Assembly: GCA_947461915.1 (NCBI GenBank)
Contig: CANHNG010000154.1
Span: 1-5,306 of the forward strand
DNA from: Flavobacteriaceae bacterium
Lineage (GTDB): Bacteria > Bacteroidota > Bacteroidia > Flavobacteriales > Flavobacteriaceae
Direction of reading: 5' to 3'
Length of the DNA stretch: 5,306 bases
The notes under the pieces are model-generated. The model ran no database searches, was not told the origin of the DNA, and was given only the letters and a program-made list of their open reading frames with translations. Both the position numbers and the translations under genes were made by a program. Each line of letters starts with the position of its first letter. Positions within the stretch are counted from its first letter, which is position 1. Positions 1 to 5,306 of this stretch are shown piece after piece.

Positions 1-2543
1 ATGTAAACAATGTCGTTGTTAATAGCAAACTGAATGTTGATTAAACCAACCGTTCTTAATGCCAAGGCAATTTTTTTGGTATGGTCTTTAATTTGAGTCA
101 CCACAAATTCACCCAAGTTGAACGGAGGCAAAGTCGCATTACTATCCCCGGAGTGAACGCCGCAAGGCTCAATGTGTTCCATAATTCCAATGATATAGAC
201 ATTTTCTCCATCACAAATGGCATCGGCTTCGGCTTCAATGGCACCGTCTAAATAATGATCTAAAAGCAATTTATTTCCTGGAATTTGTTTCAATAAATTG
301 ATCACGTGCTCTTCTAATTCTTGCTTGTTGATGACGATTTTCATACCTTGACCACCCAAAACATAAGAAGGACGAATCAATAATGGAAAGTCTAAAGTGT
401 CTGCCAAAGCAGAAGCTTCGTCAGCCGTTTCGGCAATCCCAAATTGTGGAAAAGGAATTTTTAATTCGGTCAAAAGTTCAGAAAAACGTCCTCTGTCCTC
501 GGCTAAATCCAAAGCATCGAAGCTGGTTCCTATAATTTTAATACCGTATTTAGCTAATTTCTCCGCGATTTTCAAAGCCGTTTGTCCCCCCAATTGCACG
601 ATAACACCTTCTGGTTTTTCGTGTTGAATGATATCGTAAATATGTTCCCAAAATACCGGCTCGAAGTACAATTTATCGGCAGTGTCAAAATCGGTGGAAA
701 CCGTTTCCGGGTTACAGTTGATCATGATGGTTTCATAACCACACTCTTTGGCCGCCAAAACTCCATGAACGCAAGAATAATCAAATTCGATTCCTTGGCC
801 AATTCGGTTTGGTCCAGAACCCAAAACGATTATTTTTTTCTTTCCGGTTACAATACTTTCGTTATGAACATAGCGTTCTCCGTTTGCTTTTTCAATTTCA
901 GCTTCAAAAGTCGAATAATAATAAGGGGTTTTCGCCTTGAACTCGGCAGCGCAAGTGTCCACCAATTTGAATACACGATTGATGTTCATTGATGAACGCA
1001 AATTATGAATTTGGCTTTCCAGACAACCCAACATGTGAGCAATTTGTCTGTCGGCAAAACCTTTTTGTTTAGCTTCCAAAAGCAATTCTCTTGGCAGAGT
1101 CTCCAATTTCAAATTGGATATTTCTTTTTCCAAGGTATATAATTGCTCGTATTGTTTCAAGAACCACATATCAATTTTGGTGATTTCGTGAATGCGACTC
1201 AATGGAATCCCCAAGGCAATAGCATCATAAATCACAAAAACACGATCCCAACTTGCAAAAGTCAGTTTTTCGATAATTTGTTCATAATTAGTATATCCTT
1301 TCCCGTCTGCACCCAGTCCATTTCTTTTGATTTCCAAAGATTGGGTTGCCTTGTGTAATGCTTCTTGGAACGAACGCCCAATTCCCATTACCTCTCCAAC
1401 GGATTTCATTTGAAGTCCCAAAGTCCTGTCGGCACCTTCAAATTTATCGAAGTTCCAACGTGGTATTTTCACAATCACATAATCTAAAGTCGGTTCGAAC
1501 AGCGCCGAAGTCGACTTTGTGATTTGGTTCTGCAATTCATCTAAGTTATAACCTAAAGCCAATTTCGATGCGACTTTCGCAATAGGATACCCTGTCGCTT
1601 TTGAAGCTAAAGCGGAAGAACGCGACACACGAGGATTGATTTCAATGGCAACAATATCTTCTTTTTCGTCTGGCGAAACGGCGAATTGTACGTTACAACC
1701 TCCAGCAAAATTTCCGATGCTGCGCATCATCAAAATAGCATAATCCCGCATTCTTTGGAATGTCGTATCCGACAAGGTCATTGCTGGCGCAACGGTTATG
1801 GAATCTCCGGTGTGAATTCCCATGGGATCCATATTTTCGATAGAACAGATAATAACAACATTGTCATTTTTATCTCTCAATAATTCCAATTCGTATTCTT
1901 TCCAACCCATTAGAGCCTTGTCAATCAAAACTTCATGTATTGGAGAAGCTTCTAACCCACGAGTTAAAAGTTCATCAAAATCTTCTTTTTTATATACAAT
2001 GGCAGCTCCAGTTCCTCCTAAAGTAAACGAAGGGCGGATTACTAATGGAAAACCAAATTCTTGGGCAATTTCTTTACCTCGAAGATACGAAGTACAGATT
2101 TCTGCCGGTGCAGAAGGCACTCCAATTTTCTTAAGCAATTGCTTGAACTGTTCTCTGTCTTCGGTAATGTTGATGGCATTAACATCAACACCAATTAATC
2201 GTACTCCAAAATCTGCCCAAATTCCTTTTTCGTCGGCTTCTAAACACAAGTTCAAAGCAGTTTGCCCACCCATTGTTGGCAAAACAGCATCAATTTGGGG
2301 ATGTGCTTTAAGAATTTCAATAATAGATTTGGTGGTTAACGGTTTCAAATAAATATGATCCGCCATCGATGGGTCGGTCATAATCGTTGCTGGATTCGAG
2401 TTAATCAATATAACTTCAATTCCTTCTTCTCGAATGGAGCGAGCCGATTGTGAACCTGCATAATCAAATTCGCAAGCTTGACCGATAACGATTGGACCTG
2501 AACCTATTATTAAAACCGATTTTATGGAATTGTCTTTTGGCAT
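1..2543 (-). CDS. carB: Carbamoyl-phosphate synthase large subunit (3' end cut by window edge)
   Basis: CarB uses ammonia (delivered by CarA from glutamine), bicarbonate and two ATP to make carbamoyl phosphate for pyrimidine and arginine synthesis in the cytoplasm. The start is the ATG at 2543, giving MPKDNSIKSVLIIGSGPIVI, the classical CarB N-terminus; 847 codons are visible with no interruption. Both halves of the duplicated synthetase are present. The first has GSGPIVIGQ at residues 14-22, R170 in RPSFTLGGTG, the GIHTGDSITVAP stretch, and EINPRVSRSS from residue 301. The second has GSGPNRIGQGIEFDY from residue 575 and R724 in RPSYVLGGQG. The sequence ends just before the second metal-binding EVNPR-type motif. 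From memory, flavobacterial CarB is about 950 residues, shorter than the roughly 1073 of E. coli because the C-terminal allosteric domain is reduced or absent; that part lies outside the window. No clear promoter consensus was found upstream. Identification is very secure. Confidence 0.98.
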   Translation of the reverse strand, partial: MPKDNSIKSVLIIGSGPIVIGQACEFDYAGSQSARSIREEGIEVILINSNPATIMTDPSMADHIYLKPLTTKSIIEILKAHPQIDAVLPTMGGQTALNLCLEADEKGIWADFGVRLIGVDVNAINITEDREQFKQLLKKIGVPSAPAEICTSYLRGKEIAQEFGFPLVIRPSFTLGGTGAAIVYKKEDFDELLTRGLEASPIHEVLIDKALMGWKEYELELLRDKNDNVVIICSIENMDPMGIHTGDSITVAPAMTLSDTTFQRMRDYAILMMRSIGNFAGGCNVQFAVSPDEKEDIVAIEINPRVSRSSALASKATGYPIAKVASKLALGYNLDELQNQITKSTSALFEPTLDYVIVKIPRWNFDKFEGADRTLGLQMKSVGEVMGIGRSFQEALHKATQSLEIKRNGLGADGKGYTNYEQIIEKLTFASWDRVFVIYDAIALGIPLSRIHEITKIDMWFLKQYEQLYTLEKEISNLKLETLPRELLLEAKQKGFADRQIAHMLGCLESQIHNLRSSMNINRVFKLVDTCAAEFKAKTPYYYSTFEAEIEKANGERYVHNESIVTGKKKIIVLGSGPNRIGQGIEFDYSCVHGVLAAKECGYETIMINCNPETVSTDFDTADKLYFEPVFWEHIYDIIQHEKPEGVIVQLGGQTALKIAEKLAKYGIKIIGTSFDALDLAEDRGRFSELLTELKIPFPQFGIAETADEASALADTLDFPLLIRPSYVLGGQGMKIVINKQELEEHVINLLKQIPGNKLLLDHYLDGAIEAEADAICDGENVYIIGIMEHIEPCGVHSGDSNATLPPFNLGEFVVTQIKDHTKKIALALRTVGLINIQFAINNDIVY

Positions 2544-2665
2544 TTTTTGTAGTTTAAAGTTTAAAGTTTACAATTTCCCGTAATACTTTAAAAAATAGTG
2601 TATAGTTATTTGTTAATCTTTTTTAACCTCTCCACTTGTAGTAACGTTGGGTGGGGCTTGGGTAT
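2544..2665. other. carB 5' leader and upstream intergenic region
   Basis: This is the part of the carB-rpmH gap not occupied by the rpmH terminator. It contains the heptamer repeat and a G-rich island at 2649-2662 (G runs of 3, 4 and 3 on the plus strand). I searched the carB sense strand for TAnnTTTG and found none. The nearest match is TATTTTTT at 2597-2590, with no suitable TTG upstream. carB may use a degenerate promoter here or depend partly on read-through from rpmH. I see no open reading frame worth calling and no recognisable riboswitch. Confidence 0.5.
2551..2571. repeat. Tandem heptamer repeat (AGTTTAA, three copies) beside the carB start
   Basis: Three back-to-back 7-base units read AGTTTAA, AGTTTAA and AGTTTAC on the plus strand (2551-2557, 2558-2564, 2565-2571). 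On the carB sense strand they read as repeated TTAAACT and end only seven bases before the ATG. The array therefore sits in the translation-initiation region of carB. Its function is unknown; it may be a chance low-complexity array in AT-rich DNA. Confidence 0.75.
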
Positions 2666-2699
2666 AAAAAAAGGCGAAACTGACAACAGTAACGCCTTT
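2666..2699 (-). terminator. Rho-independent terminator of rpmH
   Basis: On the minus strand a hairpin is followed by a run of seven T (2672-2666, the first three inside the stem). The outer stem is seven base pairs, AAAGGCG (2670-2676) with CGCCTTT (2693-2699). After a symmetric two-base internal loop, ACTG (2679-2682) pairs with CAGT (2687-2690) around a four-base loop. It begins 19 bases past the rpmH stop. On the plus strand the T tract is interrupted, so it probably acts mainly in the rpmH direction. Confidence 0.85.
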
Positions 2700-2718
2700 A
2701 TGTATGTTTATAAAAACA

Positions 2719-2880
2719 TTATTTTTTGTGTCTTGGTTCACAAGAAACAGTCAATTTGTGTCTTCCTTTAGCTCTACGACGAGCAAGGACTTTTCTTCCA
2801 TTTGCAGAAGCCATTCTGTCCATAAATCCGTGCTTATTTCTTCTTTTTCTTTTCGATGGTTGAAACGTTCTTTTGCTCAT
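2719..2880 (-). CDS. rpmH: 50S ribosomal protein L34
   Basis: This 53-residue basic protein is L34 of the large ribosomal subunit, which binds 23S rRNA. The translation starts [20 protein letters not shown] and continues with [20 protein letters not shown], the near-universal L34 pattern. It ends with a [12 protein letters not shown] tail; the length and extended tail fit flavobacterial L34, whereas E. coli L34 has 46 residues. The start is the ATG at 2880, the only one giving the conserved MSKRTFQPS start. The upstream leader is A-rich without a strong Shine-Dalgarno sequence. The gene has its own predicted promoter (2953-2983) and terminator (2666-2699), so it looks monocistronic. carB follows on the same strand, and rnpA, the usual downstream partner in many bacteria, is absent. 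Confidence 0.97.
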   Translation of the reverse strand: MSKRTFQPSKRKRRNKHGFMDRMASANGRKVLARRRAKGRHKLTVSCEPRHKK

Positions 2881-2952
2881 TGCTTTGTATCTTTAAAAAA
2901 TGTATTTTAAGTATCTTTGTGGTTTTGAATTTTGTTATTCTAAAACCGAGTG

Positions 2953-2983
2953 CAAATATACAAAGACTTTTATTTCTGGCAAG
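2953..2983 (-). promoter_or_regulatory. Predicted rpmH promoter (Bacteroidota type)
   Basis: On the minus strand, TATATTTG (2960-2953) matches the Bacteroidota -7 element TAnnTTTG exactly. Upstream is CTTG (2983-2980), three of four bases of the -33 element TTTG, with a spacer of exactly 19 bases. Transcription would begin near 2947, giving an rpmH leader of roughly 65 bases. This is a pattern match only, with no expression data. Confidence 0.65.
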
Positions 2984-3016
2984 TGGTTTTATAATTTTTT
3001 TTTTAATTCCTTTTAC

Positions 3017-3024
3017 TATCTTTG
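3017..3024 (+). promoter_or_regulatory. Candidate -7 element for the TPR membrane protein gene
   Basis: TATCTTTG matches the Bacteroidota -7 consensus TAnnTTTG and lies 20 bases before the ATG at 3045. It would give a short leader of about 15 bases. The expected -33 region (around 2994-2998) is only a T-rich tract without TTG, so the match is partial. Its position supports starting the gene at 3045, since an upstream start would lie before this promoter. Confidence 0.4.
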
Positions 3025-3044
3025 CTACCTTAAATATACACATT

Positions 3045-3560
3045 ATGTTTCATAAAAACATCAAACTTATTATTGCCGGACTTATCATAATTACTGGCAT
3101 TTGGAGATTTACGGAAAGTGAAATTGGCAATGGAATCTTTCTTATAGTATTGTCTGCCATTCCAATATTTCTTTACTTTAAAAATGAGTTTATCTTATTA
3201 GCCTTCCTGAAACTGCGAAAACAAGATTTTGAGGGTGCCAAAAAATGGTTGGCTCGCATCAAAAAACCTGAAACGGCCTTGGTAAGAAAACAACAAGGTT
3301 ACTTCAATTATTTGCACGGAATCATGCTTTCGCAAACGAATATCAACCAATCCGAAAAATATTTCAAGAAAGCAATTGAGCTGGGATTGTCGATGGATAT
3401 GGACTTGGCAGTTGCCAAATTAAATTTGGCTGGAGTGGCGATGACCCGCAGAAGAAAACTGGAAGCAACAAATTTACTAAATGAAGCCAGAAAATTGGAC
3501 AAACAGAATATGCTTGCTGATCAGATCAAAATGATGAAAGAACAAATGAAGAAAATATAA
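3045..3560 (+). CDS. Small membrane-anchored TPR-like protein of unknown function
   Basis: I do not recognise a named family for this 171-residue protein. Two hydrophobic stretches open it, at about residues 6-20 (LIIAGLIIITGIW core) and 28-45 (GNGIFLIVLSAIPIFLYF), consistent with a two-helix membrane hairpin and no cleavable signal peptide. From about residue 49 it is basic and helical. Three helix pairs resemble tetratricopeptide repeats: 49-72 (KLRKQDFEGAKKWLARI), 83-113 (GYFNYLHG then SEKYFKKAIELG) and 120-151 (AKLNLAGVAMTRRRKLEATN then EARKLD). Alternating small and bulky residues such as A65, A110 and A148 fit the TPR pattern. A cytoplasmic TPR scaffold tethered to the inner membrane is an inference. 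The start at 3045 is chosen because a TAnnTTTG element lies just upstream and both membrane segments are kept; the frame is open back to 2856, but that would overlap the rpmH start region. The gene is divergent from rpmH. Confidence 0.85.
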   Translation: MFHKNIKLIIAGLIIITGIWRFTESEIGNGIFLIVLSAIPIFLYFKNEFILLAFLKLRKQDFEGAKKWLARIKKPETALVRKQQGYFNYLHGIMLSQTNINQSEKYFKKAIELGLSMDMDLAVAKLNLAGVAMTRRRKLEATNLLNEARKLDKQNMLADQIKMMKEQMKKI

Positions 3561-3611
3561 TCCCACCACCTTCCGAAACCACGAAACTTCGAAAAGAGGG
3601 GTAGATAAAAC

Positions 3612-3649
3612 AAAAAAAGGCGATTAGAAAATATCTTATCGCCTTTTTT
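3612..3649. terminator. Bidirectional Rho-independent terminator between convergent genes
   Basis: A long hairpin pairs AAAAAAGGCGAT (3613-3624) with ATCGCCTTTTTT (3638-3649). One T-T mismatch is followed by a further AGA/TCT pairing, with a five-base loop (AAATA, 3629-3633). T runs flank it on both strands: six T at 3644-3649 on plus and seven at 3618-3612 on minus. It can therefore end both the TPR protein gene (stop at 3560) and the hydrolase gene. The hydrolase stop codon (3650-3648) overlaps the base of the stem. The preceding 50 bases hold nothing else I can identify. Confidence 0.92.
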
Positions 3650-4304
3650 ATTCCAATATAATTTTGGGTAAATTTTCATTAAACCATTTGTATTTGCTCA
3701 AAATCATAATGTGGGTACCTCCTTTGACCACGATACAATTCCGAATGTTTTTTATGGTGAAAATAGCATCGGCATCACCGTGTATGTGAATCACTTTTTT
3801 GTCCACCTCTACTCTATCCCACAAAACCATTTGTTCGATTGCCCAATCTAAATAATTTTTTTCCAACACAGACAAGTATTTTTGATACAATTTTATTCGC
3901 TGCTTGAGTATATTTCCAAAAGAGAATTTCGCCAACAAATTGATATTTTGAAAAAAGCCGGTGGGCATTAATTTATAGGCTCTTGTTGTTTTGGCGATTT
4001 TCATCGGCAAGGGCAATTCGAGATTTGATTTTATGCTCGAGATGATTATCAATTTTCTCAAATCTAAAAAACGTGCCATTTCTTGAACCAAAACGCCTCC
4101 AAAAGAAACCCCTATCAAAACTGCTTTTTGATGTGTTACTAATTTTGCCATTCTCTTGGCATATTCCAATAAGGTTTCTCTATTTTTAGGCGTTTCCCAG
4201 TCCAGTAAATGAATCTCAAAAATGGATTCCGGCAATTTTATTCTTTCGAAAATTAACGAATTGGCCGCCAATCCAGGCATAAAATAAACAGGGATTTTAC
4301 TCAT
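3648..4304 (-). CDS. Small alpha/beta hydrolase
   Basis: This 218-residue protein has the hallmarks of an alpha/beta hydrolase, probably a serine esterase or lipase-like enzyme with unknown substrate. The early strand and oxyanion-loop region is VYFMPGLAANS (residues 6-16). The nucleophile elbow is GVSFGG with S67, fitting G-x-S-x-G. The likely acid is D179 in HGDADAIF (175-182), with D177 as alternative, and the base is H198 in KGGTH. All three members are present in the right order, so the enzyme should be active. Residues of about 92-155 would form the lid; they are rich in lysine and aromatic residues. No signal peptide is visible, so it is probably cytoplasmic. The ATG at 4304 is chosen because only a short lead-in precedes the first strand and the upstream region is intergenic. 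It is divergent from the pirin gene and convergent with the TPR gene. Confidence 0.92.
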   Translation of the reverse strand: MSKIPVYFMPGLAANSLIFERIKLPESIFEIHLLDWETPKNRETLLEYAKRMAKLVTHQKAVLIGVSFGGVLVQEMARFLDLRKLIIISSIKSNLELPLPMKIAKTTRAYKLMPTGFFQNINLLAKFSFGNILKQRIKLYQKYLSVLEKNYLDWAIEQMVLWDRVEVDKKVIHIHGDADAIFTIKNIRNCIVVKGGTHIMILSKYKWFNENLPKIILE

Positions 4305-4422
4305 TTTACTAGTTTTAACGCTTTCATTACAACAACAATCATTTATTATTACGAAATTTGTATAAAATTAATTTTTTTATTGAAACCAGCTCGGATTCCA
4401 ACTCTATATTAGCAAATAAATT
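4305..4422. promoter_or_regulatory. Divergent intergenic region between hydrolase and pirin genes
   Basis: This AT-rich gap must contain the start signals of both divergent genes. The best plus-strand candidate is TATATTAG (4405-4412), one mismatch from TAnnTTTG, with TTG at 4380-4382 and a 22-base spacer. It would give a pirin leader of only about five bases, so it is doubtful. On the minus strand I found no convincing TAnnTTTG match for the hydrolase. No operator-like inverted repeat stands out. Confidence 0.35.
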
Positions 4423-5145
4423 ATGAAAACAAAACTATTTGAAGCAAATTCACGAGGCAATGCCGATCATGGTTGGCTTAAAGCCAATTTTTCTTTTTCA
4501 TTTGGCAATTACTACAATCCCGAACGCGTTCAATTTGGTATGCTACGCGTTTTAAATGACGACACCATCGCTGGCGGTATGGGTTTTGGAACCCATCCTC
4601 ACGCCAATATGGAAATTATTACGATTCCACTCGAGGGAGGTTTGAAACATCGGGACAGTATGGGCAACGAAGGTGTTATTCGTTTTGGTGAAGTGCAGGT
4701 AATGAGTGCAGGAACTGGAATTAAGCATTCTGAGATGAATGCGAGCCAAAATGAAACCGCAAAAACACTGCAACTTTGGGTGTTTCCTGACGAGGAAGAC
4801 GTAATTCCAAGATACGACCAAAAATCATTTGATATTGAAAATCAAATCAATACCTTTGTAAACATTGTTTCCCCAAAAGATAAAAATGACGGTAATGCAT
4901 TATGGGTTTACCAGCAAACGTTTTTAAATCTAGGAATCTTCGAAAAAGACACGAGTTTCTCCTATAAAGTTAATATCCCTGAAAATGGCGTTTATCTATT
5001 CTTAATTGAAGGCGAAATTGAAGTTGACAATCAAATTTTAAGAACTAGGGACGCTATGGGAATAATTGATTTCGAACAATTCGAAATCAAAATTAACTCT
5101 AAATCGAAAATACTTCTTATTGAAGTACCAATGAAACACAATTAA
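4423..5145 (+). CDS. Pirin family protein (bicupin, YhhW/YhaK-like)
   Basis: This 240-residue protein matches bacterial pirins, two-domain cupins. The E. coli homologue YhhW has quercetin 2,3-dioxygenase activity in vitro, but the natural substrate is generally unknown. The N-terminal cupin carries the full metal site: H58 and H60 in GTHPHANMEI, and H102 and E104 in GIKHSEMN, equivalent to the three histidines and one glutamate of YhhW. Other pirin hallmarks are HGWLKANFSFSFGNYYNP (16-33), the HRDSMGNEGVIRFGEVQVMS region (76-95) and LQLWVFP (about 116-122). The C-terminal cupin (about 165-238) has lost obvious metal ligands, as usual in pirins. The length is typical for the short bacterial group and no signal peptide is seen, so it is cytoplasmic. 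The ATG at 4423 gives the expected MKTKLFEANSRG start. It probably shares a transcript with the next gene. Confidence 0.96.
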   Translation: MKTKLFEANSRGNADHGWLKANFSFSFGNYYNPERVQFGMLRVLNDDTIAGGMGFGTHPHANMEIITIPLEGGLKHRDSMGNEGVIRFGEVQVMSAGTGIKHSEMNASQNETAKTLQLWVFPDEEDVIPRYDQKSFDIENQINTFVNIVSPKDKNDGNALWVYQQTFLNLGIFEKDTSFSYKVNIPENGVYLFLIEGEIEVDNQILRTRDAMGIIDFEQFEIKINSKSKILLIEVPMKHN

Positions 5146-5149
5146 TTAT

Positions 5150-5306
5150 ATGGAAGCTTTTATGACTATGGAAATTAAGGATAATTCTTTTGCCAGACAA
5201 TTTGAAACTATAGTCGATAAAGGATTGATTTCGGTTGAATATTCTTTTCAGGAGAAAAAAATATTTTTAACAAAAATCAATGTTCCGGATTTATTTGAAG
5301 ACGAAG
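5150..5306 (+). CDS. Probable small GNAT-type N-acetyltransferase (3' end cut by window edge)
   Basis: Fifty-two codons are visible before the window ends. The reading frame has three possible starts: 5150, 5162 and 5168, giving MEAFMTMEIKDNSFARQFE and onward. The stretch MEIKDNSFARQFE, then LISVEYSFQEKKIFLTKINV and PDLFEDE, resembles the first strands of the small (about 100-residue) YjdJ/GCN5-like acetyltransferases, whose pattern is EYxxxxxxIxxTxxxVP. This assignment is from memory of the family and the acetyl-CoA-binding part is not visible. I report the outermost start; the similarity begins at MEIKDN, so 5168 may be the true start, and a GGAAG at 5152-5156 could serve the start at 5162. 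It begins 4 bases after the pirin stop (22 from 5168), so the two genes are probably cotranscribed. Confidence 0.75.
   Translation, partial: MEAFMTMEIKDNSFARQFETIVDKGLISVEYSFQEKKIFLTKINVPDLFEDE

Noticed and set aside
397..2352. Several plus-strand open frames of 65-176 codons between 397 and 2352.
   Set aside because: They are antisense to carB, whose minus-strand frame is intact and strongly conserved. Their translations resemble no known protein.
2649..2662. Possible G-quadruplex in the G-rich island.
   Set aside because: Only three G runs of three or more are present; a standard intramolecular quadruplex needs four.
2912..2919. Second TATCTTTG on the plus strand as a promoter for the TPR gene.
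   Set aside because: The nearest TTTG (2884-2887) is 24 bases upstream, longer than the usual spacing, and the leader would run for over 100 bases through the rpmH promoter. Such octamers arise easily in AT-rich DNA.
2704..3043. Open frames on both strands over rpmH (2704-2910 plus, 2834-3043 minus).
   Set aside because: The L34 frame explains the region. These frames give low-complexity translations and overlap rpmH or its promoter.
2856..3044. In-frame 63-codon upstream extension of the TPR membrane protein, starting at 2856.
   Set aside because: It would overlap the rpmH start and promoter on the other strand, lies upstream of the better -7 element at 3017-3024, and its translation looks like random AT-rich sequence.
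4552..4821. Minus-strand 89-codon open frame within the pirin gene.
   Set aside because: It is antisense to a clearly conserved pirin and looks like nothing recognisable.
1..5306. A defence system, mobile element, CRISPR array, tRNA or novel multi-gene system.
   Set aside because: The genes are housekeeping or common accessory families, no transposase, integrase or spacer-repeat pattern is seen, and no terminal inverted repeats flank any block.

Overview
The window looks like ordinary chromosome from a Bacteroidota bacterium, most likely Flavobacterium or a close relative. The signs are AT-rich, A/T-ending codons, a 53-residue L34 protein of flavobacterial type, few Shine-Dalgarno sites, and promoter elements of the Bacteroidota form (TTG or TTTG, about 19 bases, then TAnnTTTG). 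The genus is inferred from recognised protein sequence, not from a search.

Layout, left to right. Positions 1-2543 (minus strand) are most of carB, the large subunit of carbamoyl-phosphate synthase, with its C-terminal end cut off by the left edge. A 175-base gap (2544-2718) follows, holding a heptamer repeat next to the carB start, a small G-rich island, and the terminator of the next gene. Positions 2719-2880 (minus) are rpmH, a short gene for ribosomal protein L34. Facing away from it is a gene at 3045-3560 (plus) for a small membrane-anchored protein with TPR-like helices and unknown function. Its 3' end converges on a minus-strand alpha/beta hydrolase gene (3648-4304), and the two share a strong bidirectional terminator. 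A 118-base divergent gap (4305-4422) leads to a pirin-family cupin gene (4423-5145, plus). Four bases later a small reading frame opens, probably a GNAT-type acetyltransferase, and is cut by the right edge.

The genes do not form one pathway. carB supplies carbamoyl phosphate for pyrimidine and arginine synthesis, and rpmH is a translation housekeeping gene. The other four are small accessory or poorly characterised proteins. The only likely operon is pirin plus the acetyltransferase. carA is not directly upstream of carB, and rnpA is not downstream of rpmH, so both classical linkages are absent here.

I found no mobile element, CRISPR array, tRNA, rRNA or defence system, and no evidence of an undescribed system. 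The points most worth a second look are the unknown TPR membrane protein, the compact rpmH divergent promoter, the heptamer repeat at the carB start, and the hydrolase stop codon lying inside its terminator.
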